From Labia minor (lineage: Eukaryota > Arthropoda > Insecta > Dermaptera > Spongiphoridae), in the NCBI GenBank assembly GCA_963082975.1, contig OY720344.1, positions 86,366,107-86,430,106 on the forward strand: a stretch of 64,000 nucleotides of DNA. The letters run 5' to 3'. Both the position numbers and the translations under genes were made by a program. The notes below the pieces were generated by a model. That model was given only the letters and a program-made list of their open reading frames with translations, was not told the origin of the DNA and made no database searches. How positions within the stretch are numbered: the stretch's first letter is position 1; each line of letters opens with the position of its first letter. Positions 1 to 12,200 of this stretch are shown here, piece by piece.

Positions 1-3000
1 AAAAACCTATCAATCCTTTTCCTTTAACACTCCTATCTATCCCTTTGGGTACTCCCGCACACCCTGATTTCCATATAAGCAAAGGGACCAACGTTGCTGG
101 TACTGTCCTAAGCCAAGTGTTGATAAATGAATGTCGTTTCTGTGAGAATTTCCCATGCGCGGAAAGCAGAAATGACATTCAAGAATCAACAGAATGTTTG
201 TCAAAATATTCATCAGGTAATTTCACAAAAGTAATCAGTGAAGAGATGGACAGGTTTTATTTAATTATCATTCATAAACATTATTCATCTCTCAAATGTC
301 CTCTCTTCTCCTTACATTTCAGATCCTTTCTTCCCCACCGACTTTTGACCCTTGCATGGTGATGATTTCGCCAAAAGATGTAGCCTTCTTTTACATAAAG
401 AAATGTTACTACATTTTATTAAAATGTATTGTGAAGATGATGGTGAACGTATCCTTATTTCCTACCGCCAACTCTTAAAATCACAATTAACTCCCCCCGA
501 ACAAAAACCTATCAATCCTTTTCCTTTAACACTCCTATCTATCCCTTTGGGTACTCCCGCACACCCTGATTTCCATATAAGCAAAGGGACCAACGTTGCT
601 GGTACTGTCCTAAGCCAAGTGTTGATAAATGAATGTCGTTTCTGTGAGAATTTCCCATGCGCGGAAAGCAGAAATGACATTCAAGAATCAACAGAATGTT
701 TGTCAAAATATTCATCAGATAATTTCACAAAAGTAATCAGTGAAGAGATGGACAGGTTTTATTTAATTATCCCTAGCATCATTCATCTCTCAAATGTCCT
801 CTCTTCTCCTTACATTTCAGATCCTTTCTTCCCCACCGACTTTTGACCCTTGCATGGTGATGATTTCGCCAAAAGATGTAGCCTTCTTTTACATAAAGAA
901 ATGTTACTACATTTTATTAAAATGTATTGTGAAGATGATGGTGAACGTATCCTTATTTCCTACCGCCAACTCTTAAAATCACAATTAACTAACTAATTAT
1001 CATTTATGAAGATGTACCTTTAAAGAAGATAAAGGAAGAAAGACCTTCTACCAACTTTAAAATTCACAATTAACTCCCCCCGAACAAAAACCTATCAATC
1101 CTTTTCCTTTAACACTCCTATCTATCCCTTTGGGTACTCCCGCACACCCTGATTTCCATATAAGCAAAGGGACCAACGTTGCTGGTACTGTCCTAAGCCA
1201 AGTGTTGATAAATGAATGTCGTTTCTGTGAGAATTTCCCATGCGCGGAAAGCAGAAATGACATTCAAGAATCAACAGAATGTTTGTCAAAATATTCATCA
1301 GATAATTTCACAAAAGTAATCAGTGAAGAGATGGACAGGTTTTATTTAATTATCATTCATAAACATTATTCATCTCTCAAATGTCCTCTCTTCTCCTTAC
1401 ATTTCAGATCCTTTCTTCCCCACCGACTTTTGACCCTTGCATGGTGATGATTTCGCCAAAAGATGTAGCCTTCTTTTACATAAAGAAATGTTACTACATT
1501 TTATTAAAATGTATTGTGAAGATGATGGTGAACGTATCCTTATTTCCTACCGCCAACTCTTAAAATCACAATTAACTCCCCCCGAACAAAAACCTATCAA
1601 TCCTTTTCCTTGGGTACTCCCGCACACCCTGATTTGCATATAAGCAAAGGGACCAACGTTGCTGGTACTGTCCTAAGCCAAGTGTTGATAAATGAATGTC
1701 GTTTCTGTGAGAATTTCCCATGCGCGGAAAGCAGAAATGACATTCAAGAATCAACAGAATGTTTGTCAAAATATTCATCAGATAATTTCACAAAAGTAAT
1801 CAGTGAAGAGATGGACAGGTTTTATTTAATTATCATTCATAAACATTATTCATCTCTCAAATGTCCTCTCTTCTCCTTACATTTCAGATCCTTTCTTCCC
1901 CACCGACTTTTGACCCTTGCATGGTGATGATTTCGCCAAAAGATGTAGCCTTCTTTTACATAAAGAAATGTTACTACATTTTATTAAAATGTATTGTGAA
2001 GATGATGGTGAACGTATCCTTATTTCCTACCGCCAACTCTTAAAATCACAATTAACTCCCCCCGAACAAAAACCTATCAATCCTTTTCCTTTAACACTCC
2101 TATCTATCCCTTTGGGTACTCCCGCACACCCTGATTTCCATATAAGCAAAGGGACCAACGTTGCTGGTACTGTCCTAAGCCAAGTGTTGATAAATGAATG
2201 TCGTTTCTGTGAGAATTTCCCATGCGCGGAAAGCAGAAATGACATTCAAGAATCAACAGAATGTTTGTCAAAATATTCATCAGATAATTTCACAAAAGTA
2301 ATCAGTGAAGAGATGGACAGGTTTTATTTAATTATCCCTAGCATCATTCATCTCTCAAATGTCCTCTCTTCTCCTTACATTTCAGATCCTTTCTTCCCCA
2401 CCGACTTTTGACCCTTGCATGGTGATGATTTCGCCAAAAGATGTAGCCTTCTTTTACATAAAGAAATGTTACTACATTTTATTAAAATGTATTGTGAAGA
2501 TGATGGTGAACGTATCCTTATTTCCTACCGCCAACTCTTAAAATCACAATTAACTAACTAATTATCATTTATGAAGATGTACCTTTAAAGAAGATAAAGG
2601 AAGAAAGACCTTCTACCAACTTTAAAATTCACAATTAACTCCCCCCGAACAAAAACCTATCAATCCTTTTCCTTTAACACTCCTATCTATCCCTTTGGGT
2701 ACTCCCGCACACCCTGATTTCCATATAAGCAAAGGGACCAACGTTGCTGGTACTGTCCTAAGCCAAGTGTTGATAAATGAATGTCGTTTCTGTGAGAATT
2801 TCCCATGCGCGGAAAGCAGAAATGACATTCAAGAATCAACAGAATGTTTGTCAAAATATTCATCAGATAATTTCACAAAAGTAATCAGTGAAGAGATGGA
2901 CAGGTTTTATTTAATTATCATTCATAAACATTATTCATCTCTCAAATGTCCTCTCTTCTCCTTACATTTCAGATCCTTTCTTCCCCACCGACTTTTGACC

Positions 3001-6000
3001 CTTGCATGGTGATGATTTCGCCAAAAGATGTAGCCTTCTTTTACATAAAGAAATGTTACTACATTTTATTAAAATGTATTGTGAAGATGATGGTGAACGT
3101 ATCCTTATTTCCTACCGCCAACTCTTAAAATCACAATTAACTCCCCCCGAACAAAAACCTATCAATCCTTTTCCTTGGGTACTCCCGCACACCCTGATTT
3201 GCATATAAGCAAAGGGACCAACGTTGCTGGTACTGTCCTAAGCCAAGTGTTGATAAATGAATGTCGTTTCTGTGAGAATTTCCCATGCGCGGAAAGCAGA
3301 AATGACATTCAAGAATCAACAGAATGTTTGTCAAAATATTCATCAGATAATTTCACAAAAGTAATCAGTGAAGAGATGGACAGGTTTTATTTAATTATCA
3401 TTCATAAACATTATTCATCTCTCAAATGTCCTCTCTTCTCCTTACATTTCAGATCCTTTCTTCCCCACCGACTTTTGACCCTTGCATGGTGATGATTTCG
3501 CCAAAAGATGTAGCCTTCTTTTACATAAAGAAATGTTACTACATTTTATTAAAATGTATTGTGAAGATGATGGTGAACGTATCCTTATTTTCTACCGCCA
3601 ACTCTTAAAATCACAATTAACTCCCCCCGAACAAAAACCTATCAATCCTTTTCCTTGGGTACTCCCGCACACCCTGATTTGCATATAAGCAAAGGGACCA
3701 ACGTTGCTGGTACTGTCCTAAGCCAAGTGTTGATAAATGAATGTCGTTTCTGTGAGAATTTCCCATGCGCGGAAAGCAGAAATGACATTCAAGAATCAAC
3801 AGAATGTTTGTCAAAATATTCATCAGATAATTTCACAAAAGTAATCAGTGAAGAGATGGACAGGTTTTATTTAATTATCATTCATAAACATTATTCATCT
3901 CTCAAATGTCCTCTCTTCTCCTTACATTTCAGATCCTTTCTTCCCCACCGACTTTTGACCCTTGCATGGTGATGATTTCGCCAAAAGGTGTAGCCTTCTT
4001 TTACATAAAGAAATGTTACTACATTTTATTAAAATGTATTGTGAAGATGATGGTGAACGTATCCTTATTTCCTACCGCCAACTCTTAAAATCACAATTAA
4101 CTCCCCCCGAACAAAAACCTATCAATCCTTTTCCTTTAACACTCCTATCTATCCCTTTGGGTACTCCCGCACACCCTGATTTCCATATAAGCAAAGGGAC
4201 CAACGTTGCTGGTACTGTCCTAAGCCAAGTGTTGATAAATGAATGTCGTTTCTGTGAGAATTTCCCATGCGCGGAAAGCAGAAATGACATTCAAGAATCA
4301 ACAGAATGTTTGTCAAAATATTCATCAGATAATTTCACAAAAGTAATCAGTGAAGAGATGGACAGGTTTTATTTAATTATCCCTAGCATCATTCATCTCT
4401 CAAATGTCCTCTCTTCTCCTTACATTTCAGATCCTTTCTTCCCCACCGACTTTTGACCCTTGCATGGTGATGATTTCGCCAAAAGATGTAGCCTTCTTTT
4501 ACATAAAGAAATGTTACTACATTTTATTAAAATGTATTGTGAAGATGATGGTGAACGTATCCTTATTTCCTACCGCCAACTCTTAAAATCACAATTAACT
4601 AACTAATTATCATTTATGAAGATGTACCTTTAAAGAAGATAAAGGAAGAAAGACCTTCTACCAACTTTAAAATTCACAATTAACTCCCCCCGAACAAAAA
4701 CCTATCAATCCTTTTCCTTTAACACTCCTATCTATCCCTTTGGGTACTCCCGCACACCCTGATTTCCATATAAGCAAAGGGACCAACGTTGCTGGTACTG
4801 TCCTAAGCCAAGTGTTGATAAATGAATGTCGTTTCTGTGAGAATTTCCCATGCGCGGAAAGCAGAAATGACATTCAAGAATCAACAGAATGTTTGTCAAA
4901 ATATTCATCAGATAATTTCACAAAAGTAATCAGTGAAGAGATGGACAGGTTTTATTTAATTATCATTCATAAACATTATTCATCTCTCAAATGTCCTCTC
5001 TTCTCCTTACATTTCAGATCCTTTCTTCCCCACCGACTTTTGACCCTTGCATGGTGATGATTTCGCCAAAAGATGTAGCCTTCTTTTACATAAAGAAATG
5101 TTACTACATTTTATTAAAATGTATTGTGAAGATGATGGTGAACGTATCCTTATTTCCTACCGCCAACTCTTAAAATCACAATTAACTCCCCCCGAACAAA
5201 AACCTATCAATCCTTTTCCTTGGGTACTCCCGCACACCCTGATTTGCATATAAGCAAAGGGACCAACGTTGCTGGTACTGTCCTAAGCCAAGTGTTGATA
5301 AATGAATGTCGTTTCTGTGAGAATTTCCCATGCGCGGAAAGCAGAAATGACATTCAAGAATCAACAGAATGTTTGTCAAAATATTCATCAGATAATTTCA
5401 CAAAAGTAATCAGTGAAGAGATGGACAGGTTTTATTTAATTATCATTCATAAACATTATTCATCTCTCAAATGTCCTCTCTTCTCCTTACATTTCAGATC
5501 CTTTCTTCCCCACCGACTTTTGACCCTTGCATGGTGATGATTTCGCCAAAAGATGTAGCCTTCTTTTACATAAAGAAATGTTACTACATTTTATTAAAAT
5601 GTATTGTGAAGATGATGGTGAACGTATCCTTATTTTCTACCGCCAACTCTTAAAATCACAATTAACTCCCCCCGAACAAAAACCTATCAATCCTTTTCCT
5701 TGGGTACTCCCGCACACCCTGATTTGCATATAAGCAAAGGGACCAACGTTGCTGGTACTGTCCTAAGCCAAGTGTTGATAAATGAATGTCGTTTCTGTGA
5801 GAATTTCCCATGCGCGGAAAGCAGAAATGACATTCAAGAATCAACAGAATGTTTGTCAAAATATTCATCAGATAATTTCACAAAAGTAATCAGTGAAGAG
5901 ATGGACAGGTTTTATTTAATTATCATTCATAAACATTATTCATCTCTCAAATGTCCTCTCTTCTCCTTACATTTCAGATCCTTTCTTCCCCACCGACTTT

Positions 6001-7291
6001 TGACCCTTGCATGGTGATGATTTCGCCAAAAGATGTAGCCTTCTTTTACATAAAGAAATGTTACTACATTTTATTAAAATGTATTGTGAAGATGATGGTG
6101 AACGTATCCTTATTTCCTACCGCCAACTCTTAAAATCACAATTAACTCCCCCCGAACAAAAACCTATCAATCCTTTTCCTTGGGTACTCCCGCACACCCT
6201 GATTTGCATATAAGCAAAGGGACCAACGTTGCTGGTACTGTCCTAAGCCAAGTGTTGATAAATGAATGTCGTTTCTGTGAGAATTTCCCATGCGCGGAAA
6301 GCAGAAATGACATTCAAGAATCAACAGAATGTTTGTCAAAATATTCATCAGATAATTTCACAAAAGTAATCAGTGAAGAGATGGACAGGTTTTATTTAAT
6401 TATCATTCATAAACATTATTCATCTCTCAAATGTCCTCTCTTCTCCTTACATTTCAGATCCTTTCTTCCCCACCGACTTTTGACCCTTGCATGGTGATGA
6501 TTTCGCCAAAAGATGTAGCCTTCTTTTACATAAAGAAATGTTACTACATTTTATTAAAATGTATTGTGAAGATGATGGTGAACGTATCCTTATTTCCTAC
6601 CGCCAACTCTTAAAATCACAATTAACTCCCCCCGAACAAAAACCTATCAATCCTTTTCCTTGGGTACTCCCGCACACCCTGATTTGCATATAAGCAAAGG
6701 GGTCAACGTTGCTGGTACTGTCCTAAGCCAAGTGTTGATAAATGAATGTCGTTTCTGTGAGAATTTCCCATGCGCGGAAAGCAGAAATGACATTCAAGAA
6801 TCAACAGAATGTTTGTCAAAATATTCATCAGATAATTTCACAAAAGTAATCAGTGAAGAGATGGACAGGTTTTATTTAATTATCATTCATAAACATTATT
6901 CATCTCTCAAATGTCCTCTCTTCTCCTTACATTTCAGATCCTTTCTTCCCCACCGACTTTTGACCCTTGCATGGTGATGATTTCGCCAAAAGATGTAGCC
7001 TTCTTTTACATAAAGAAATGTTACTACATTTTATTAAAATGTATTGTGAAGATGATGGTGAACGTATCCTTATTTCCTACCGCCAACTCTTAAAATCACA
7101 ATTAACTCCCCCCGAACAAAAACCTATCAATCCTTTTCCTTGGGTACTCCCGCACACCCTGATTTGCATATAAGCAAAGGGGTCAACGTTGCTGGTACTG
7201 TCCTAAGCCAAGTGTTGATAAATGAATGTCGTTTCTGTGAGAATTTCCCATGCGCGGAAAGCAGAAATGACATTCAAGAATCAACAGAATC
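1..7291 (+). repeat. Satellite array of 480/502/583 bp monomers
   Basis: Fifteen head-to-tail copies can be anchored on the motif TTGGGTACTCCCGCACACC, at 45, 547, 1130, 1610, 2112, 2695, 3175, 3655, 4157, 4740, 5220, 5700, 6180, 6660 and 7140. The basic unit is 480 bp. A 502 bp form carries an extra 22 bp (AACACTCCTATCTATC region) before the anchor. A 583 bp form adds about 81 bp holding a second AAAATTCACAATTAACT. Copies differ by only a few bases. The array continues past the left edge of the window and its last copy breaks off near 7291. Each unit is less AT-rich than the flanking DNA and has moderately long ORFs on both strands that repeat at every copy. Those ORFs are probably a property of the satellite and not separate genes, although the monomer may derive from an exon (see findings). 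Confidence 0.97.
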
Positions 7292-8526
7292 TTTGTTTAA
7301 ATACTTGATGAGGTTTGAACTCTCGTTCTCAAGTTTCCTAATTCACTCGAGTTCCAATTTGGATAATATATTGAATCTAATTATTATATAAAACTAACCA
7401 ATTAATTAATAATATTATATTTAAAAATAATTATTATTTGAACTGATTAATTCTTTAATTACACAAATAATCGATCTATATAATAAAATAACAATCATAG
7501 ATAGTAAATCCACAATGATTGATAACTTTTATATAATCAAAGATTCATATAATATTTATTACAAAAGAAATAAATAATATTGTTAAATAATCATCGATTT
7601 AAATTTATCTGATTCCATTTATATATAAAATATGTTAACCAATCATTCTAATTTCTAGATTTAATTTTTTGGTTGAATTATTTATCTAATCCAATATAGC
7701 GTTCATAAATTAATTCATTTTGAATCTTATAATTTTATCTATGTTATGGTGAAATTAATGACGGCTATAGTTAAAAATCAAATAGAACGTATAGGATAGA
7801 GTGGGAGGGTGAATGAAACAAATGTAGAATCTATATTTTGGAATCATTTGACATGTAATGATAGCGATAAAAGTGAACACCGTTGGTTCTTAATTGCCAA
7901 TTTATATTTTGTCAATTCCTGTATAAATCTTTAATTTTCAACTATTATTTTTTTTATTATTTGGATTTTCATTTTAAAAATAAAATATTATGATACAATT
8001 CTTGTATTCGTTTTTTTTTTAATTTTTTTTTTTTAAGGAAAAATTTGAGAGTATCTCAAGTTTTATCAATTTTCTAGAAACTGTTCAATCGCCACAAACA
8101 AACGACTAAATGCACGTGTCAGAAACTTTGTATCACAGCATCTAAGTTCAAGAAGATCTACGTTGAATATTAAAAAAAATTCACTCAAAAATCTTGTTAT
8201 ACCGAGAACCTTACGAATTTTTTTATCAATGTATGTATATATTATTACTTTTTCATTAAAACTAAAAAAATGTATATTTGGTCATTTTATTTCTTTACAT
8301 TTAATATTTAGAAAGTAAAATATTAATTTTATAATTATTTGGTTCAGAAGTTTTTTATTATTTTTATAACTGTTATTATTTTCAGTATTATATATTTGTT
8401 AATAATGTTACTTATATTGTTGATTTTACACAGCGCCAATTAATATAATTAGTATAGAAATTGAATGGTCTCAGTGTGTATTTTGTCCTTTGGTAAATTT
8501 ACTTCTCTCTCTTTCTCACTTTAATA
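7292..8526. other. AT-rich intergenic DNA
   Basis: This stretch follows the abrupt end of the satellite. It contains short direct and inverted AT repeats and T-rich runs (for example near 8011-8035). I see no gene, RNA or recognisable element in it. Confidence 0.6.
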
Positions 8527-8892
8527 TACAGGGTGGACCAAAAGTCTGTTAACATTTGAATCGAGCGCTGCTTTGAATTACGGGGGATAGGGGGGAGCGG
8601 GACGTTACTAAACGCGAGAGCGGCTAGTTGGAATTCAGTGTCATGGCGTCGTTCAGCGGAGCACAACGCGCGTTTTGCGTACGCGAGTATTATCGCAACA
8701 ACGATTCTGCGACTGAAGCGCGACGAAAATTTTGTACACAGAACAACATACGAAATAAAAATCAAGCTCCATCAACTCGTGCAATTAAAAATTGGGTACA
8801 GAAGTTCGAGGAGACGGGTTCAACATTAAATCAACCACGATCCGGCCGACCTAGGACGTCGAGAGAGCCCGTAAACATAGAGCGCGTAGGTA
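8527..8892 (+). mobile_element. 5' part of a DUF4817-type DNA transposon
   Basis: The left end reads TACAGGGTGGACCAAAAGTC, beginning at a TA dinucleotide as expected of Tc1/mariner-superfamily elements. It is followed by a GC-rich leader and a start codon at 8643. The local base composition is much richer in G+C than the surroundings. I found no matching inverted terminus downstream, so the copy is truncated near 8892, where a small hairpin repeat begins. Confidence 0.7.
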
Positions 8893-8939
8893 ATTTTTTT
8901 CAGTTCGGATGGATATATGAAAATTTAAAAAATAATTAA
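8643..8939 (+). pseudogene. Truncated DUF4817-family transposase N-terminus
   Basis: The ATG at 8643 opens a frame of about 98 codons. Its first ~83 residues match the helix-turn-helix module that InterPro calls DUF4817, found at the N-terminus of many arthropod mariner-like transposases. Family hallmarks seen are an AFCVREYYRNNDS segment, an AIKNWVQKFEETGS recognition-helix segment and a GRPRTSREP linker. After the residues NIERVG the frame runs into unrelated AT-rich sequence and stops at 8939. The catalytic DDE domain is missing, so the protein cannot be an active transposase. A start slightly upstream at a TTG is possible but the ATG is the better choice. The element context (TA-CAGGGTGG end upstream) supports a transposon remnant and not a host gene. 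Confidence 0.85.
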
Positions 8940-8985
8940 TTAAATACTTTTCTTATATCCAAACCGATAAAACCGGAAATTAGTG
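8886..8985. repeat. Short palindromic MITE-like repeat
   Basis: CAGTTCGGATGGATAT near 8900 and TATATCCAAACCGATAAAACCGG near 8953 are roughly inverted copies. A related pair of words (TAAATCCAAACCGAACTTATAAAAACCG) occurs near 18347-18380. It looks like a small hairpin element that interrupts the DUF4817 transposon. Confidence 0.4.
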
Positions 8986-9380
8986 AATAAGTGAATAATT
9001 AGTGAATTAGTCAATAAAACTACTAAATGGCTGCTCATTCATAACTAGTTTTTCTGACAAAATTTAATAATTTTTATAAGGTAAACTAGAGGGGACCGAG
9101 AAATATTTCAAAAGGAAAGGTCTTTGGAATTAAAAAAGGAATCCACTGGCAAAGTTTCATCCAAATCCCTGAAGCTTCCCGGTTTGTAAACAATTACCTG
9201 TGATTCCTCATTTAAGCAAAATTTGTCAATCTGTAAAACTATTATTAAAGTATTCTTTTAAATAAATAATAGCAAATGTTAATTAATTACACTCCTAGTT
9301 TAAATTAATTATTAGATACATATTCTATTTAAATAAATAATTATTTTATAGTCTTGTATTTATTAAATTAATTCATATAG

Positions 9381-9419
<39 letters not shown>

Positions 9420-9476
9420 TCATGTGTGATTATCTTCCTCCATATTTTTCCTAAATAATTATATTAGAATTGGATA
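8986..9476. other. AT-rich spacer with a (GA)n microsatellite
   Basis: There is an uninterrupted GA run at about 9384-9415. The region 9070-9240 is somewhat less AT-rich (a block around GAAGCTTCCCGG at 9170) and might be another repeat remnant, but no coding frame or terminus is recognisable. Confidence 0.6.
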
Positions 9477-10945
9477 TCTATATATTTAATACGATATTGT
9501 CCGTCTGTATGCAAAAAACTCCAGAGCCTAAACTACAAGGAGTAAGGTAACCAAATTTTTCTGAGGTGAAGGGTACCTCAAATGATGAAAAATAAAAAAG
9601 AAATTAGAATCTTAGGTAACTCCTGAGCTGAGCTGCGGGTGTTCCATTTTCCAGAAATATATATAAAGGCGAGTGTTTGTATGAATGTAATTTGTTTACT
9701 TTTTTGCTGTCATAGAAACAAACAAAAAAGAAATTTCCTACTTAACCGACACTTTACCGGTAATTTAGAATTATAAACTTCAAAAAATAAGAAACGATTT
9801 CTATGAAATTACATCACAATATTCTTATATACCTCTTTGGTAACATAGGCTCTATAGATTTTATTAATATCTAATCAATAACCGCAGAATTTAATTTTTT
9901 AAATTTTATATATTCTCCGTGTTGTTCATTCATGGCCCACTGACTGGCGGACTCATCAATGTATATAACTCTTAAGTATTTCCAATCAAAGAATTATTAT
10001 AATTTTTAACTTTTTATTTTAAATTCTAATATTAAAATATCATTTCAATTAAATAATTTATTCTAAAAGTTCTCATTTTAATTAATTTAATAAAATATTT
10101 AAATCATATTTAACTTAAATTATTTTGTATTTATTCTTTCCATATTTGAATAGTTACTTCTTTTATTTTAAGGGAGGGAATTAACTATGATCTAAAAAAA
10201 TTAATAAATGAACTTAATAATAAATAAGTTGACCTGTGGCCATGTCCGAACCGACCGACGGTTTGAAGTAAATTAATTTCCAGCTACAGAAACAATTTCA
10301 AATAATTTTAATATATCTATTAATGTAATAAAAAACAGATATGGATAGAACATAAATATTTTTAATTTTATTTTATTTATAATATATATGTAATCACACA
10401 GTCTGGTCTTACATATATAACGCCTGTTATCATGCAGTAAAGAGGCTTATCTCATCAAAATTATTATCAAAGGGAATGAAAATTAAAATATATAAAACAA
10501 TTATTTTGTCTGTTGTATTATATGAGTGTGAGACATGGTCTATGATCTTAGGAGATGAGAGTGGATTCAGAGTATTTGAGAATAGGATTCTTCCCAGCAT
10601 TTATGGGCCAAAGATGAGGACACCAGGGAATGACGTAAGAAAGATGGAACAGAGGCTCAGGATAAGGACACTTGGAGAAATGTGGTTGTAGCTGCCAAGA
10701 ACTTTCGAGTAGATAGATATAACATATTCAATAAAAATATATATAATTAATTTACTGATTAAATTAAAATATCTTTTAAATAATCACACAATAAGAAATG
10801 AATGTTTTATGTTATACATTGATTGAAACAAAATGGATGAAAACCTTTTACTACTTTCAACCAAATACTATGTACCACTCGGGGGTACAGGGGGCGGAGC
10901 CCCCGTCTAGATGTGAAGAGCGACGAAGGAGCTCTGAGCAGCTAG
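9477..10945 (+). mobile_element. Non-autonomous Helitron, copy A
   Basis: The 5' end begins TCTATATATTTAATACGATA immediately after an A. The 3' end is CTAG (10942-10945) immediately followed by T, which is the A/T host junction of Helitrons. Two hairpin-forming blocks precede the end: GGGGGCGGAGCCCCC (10890-10904) and the imperfect GAGCGACGAAGGAGCTC just before GAGCAGCTAG. No Rep/helicase coding sequence is present, so mobility would need a helper in trans. The first ~240 bp and the last ~210 bp match copy B at 47760-49233, and the end matches copy C at 30344-30547. Between them lies captured LINE sequence. Confidence 0.85.
10409..10722 (+). pseudogene. LINE 3' fragment carried inside Helitron A
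   Basis: The frame at 10476-10691 encodes YKTIILSVVLYECETW, the conserved post-RT segment seen in LINE proteins (compare the LINE at 19380-20600). It is followed by FENRILPSIYGPKM and an abbreviated tail ending RIRTLGEMWL. The internal portion that normally encodes the RRLRWAGHVARM block is deleted. The fragment ends with the LINE's own 3' word AACTTTCGAG and GATAGATA. The same LINE region sits at the same place in Helitron copy B. Confidence 0.8.
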
Positions 10946-11183
10946 TTTTATTGAATGTAATTTAATCTTTAATACCATGAAAAATTTAATTAGTCAATAA
11001 AGTATATAAATAAATTAATGAATAATTACTTATTAATTTAATTAAAAAGTAAACAATAAATAAATAAATTGAAAAATCATATTTATTATATTAAAAATTA
11101 TTATTTATTTGATCAATGAAATTTTAAATACCACTTATTTATAATTCATGTTATTTGATTAAAATATTACATATATATATATA
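10946..11183. other. AT-rich spacer
   Basis: No gene or identifiable element. It consists of AATTAATAAATA-type sequence ending in a short TA run that serves as target for the next element. Confidence 0.6.
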
Positions 11184-11408
11184 TAGTGGCGACGGGCCGG
11201 GGGGGGGGACGTGATCCCCCCCCCAAACAATGTGCAAAAAAATAAATTTAAAAGTGATTAGTTTTGTAACTGAGAACCCATAAGTAGCAAAACATCTTTA
11301 AATTACGAATAAGTATAGTCTAAACGTTATGAATAAATAAATTATTTATGTTGACAAAAAATTTTCCGGGGGAGACCTCCGGACCCCCGCCCCTACCCCC
11401 CAACACCA

Positions 11409-11411
<3 letters not shown>
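11184..11411. mobile_element. hAT-like MITE with G/C-rich ends
   Basis: Termini are TAGTGGCGACGGGCC at the left and CCCCAACACCACTG at the right, i.e. TAGTGG/CAGTGG inverted ends. G-run and C-run blocks lie next to each end (near 11200-11224 and 11365-11400). Both flanks are TATATATA, compatible with an 8 bp target duplication, but they lie in a microsatellite so this is ambiguous. The interior is AT-rich and non-coding. Confidence 0.6.
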
Positions 11412-11439
<28 letters not shown>

Positions 11440-11752
11440 CTATATATAAATAAATATGTTTATTTTATAAAAAAATAAAATGAAGCAAAAATAAATAAGC
11501 AAATTACAATTAAATTTCAACAAATCCTAATTAAAAAAATTAATTATTTCAAAGAATAAATGAATATATTGTATATATATATATATATATATATAAACAA
11601 TTACATCCGTTTTAAAACGTGTTGTATATATTTTAAATATATTCTTTCTTCATTTACTTAAAAAATAAAATTGTAAAAAGAAGAAATTCTGAGAACAAAT
11701 CCAGTCTTATTGTGAGAGAGATTTATTTAAATATATATATATATATATATAT
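11412..11752. repeat. AT-rich DNA with TA microsatellites
   Basis: TA dinucleotide runs at about 11412-11440, 11572-11595 and 11732-11752 are separated by plain AT-rich sequence. No gene is seen. Confidence 0.8.
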
Positions 11753-11963
11753 CTTTGGTGGCTTTATTATATAGTTGTTCTTGTGATTAATATTATTATT
11801 ATTATTATTATTTTCTTAAATGAAAAATACTAAGAATAAACAAATGAGTTGTTTGGATTTCATTAGTTCATTTTTTCTTTAATGCCAACATCTTTCAAAC
11901 AAAGTTTATAACCGTTTTGCTATTTCAACTTCGCTTTTTGATAACTCAATAATAACACAAACA

Positions 11964-12200
11964 ATGTCATTCGAATCAATCAGTTATGATAGGAAAACAA
12001 TCATCATGTTACTCGATACGACATGGTTCGACATTCAAATACTTTTTTCCGATTTCAACCATAATGCTATTACTATAGTGGCTATTTACGTCATAATCTC
12101 CCCCTACTATTTGTTATTCTTTAAAAAAAAGGTTTATTCAGATAATTCAATTTTGGCTAATGGAAATGTATCATCAAAAAAAAAAACAAAAAAACAATAA
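11964..12200 (+). CDS. Small putative single-pass membrane protein
   Basis: A 78-residue frame begins at an ATG with a good arthropod context (CAAACAATG, A at -3) and ends in TAA. An AATAAA follows within a few bases of the stop. The protein has a polar N-terminus (MSFESISYDRKT), one strongly hydrophobic segment at about residues 35-52 (ITIVAIYVIISPYYLLFF) flanked by KKK, and a serine/lysine-rich tail ending KKKTKKQ. The topology looks like a small tail-anchored or ER-type protein with a basic cytosolic end. I do not recognise the family. Codon content looks more gene-like than the surrounding AT-rich DNA. It could instead be a terminal exon of a longer gene, an intronless retrocopy or a chance frame. 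No function is claimed. Confidence 0.4.
   Translation: MSFESISYDRKTIIMLLDTTWFDIQILFSDFNHNAITIVAIYVIISPYYLLFFKKKVYSDNSILANGNVSSKKKTKKQ

Noticed and set aside
1..7291. CRISPR-like or other prokaryotic array
   Set aside because: Units are ~500 bp and the whole unit is conserved; there are no short repeats with unique spacers, and the context is eukaryotic.
45..7391. Dozens of small ORFs on both strands in the satellite
   Set aside because: They recur identically at every monomer, overlap one another on both strands and most start at TTG; they are consequences of the repeat. Only the exon-origin idea is kept as a finding.
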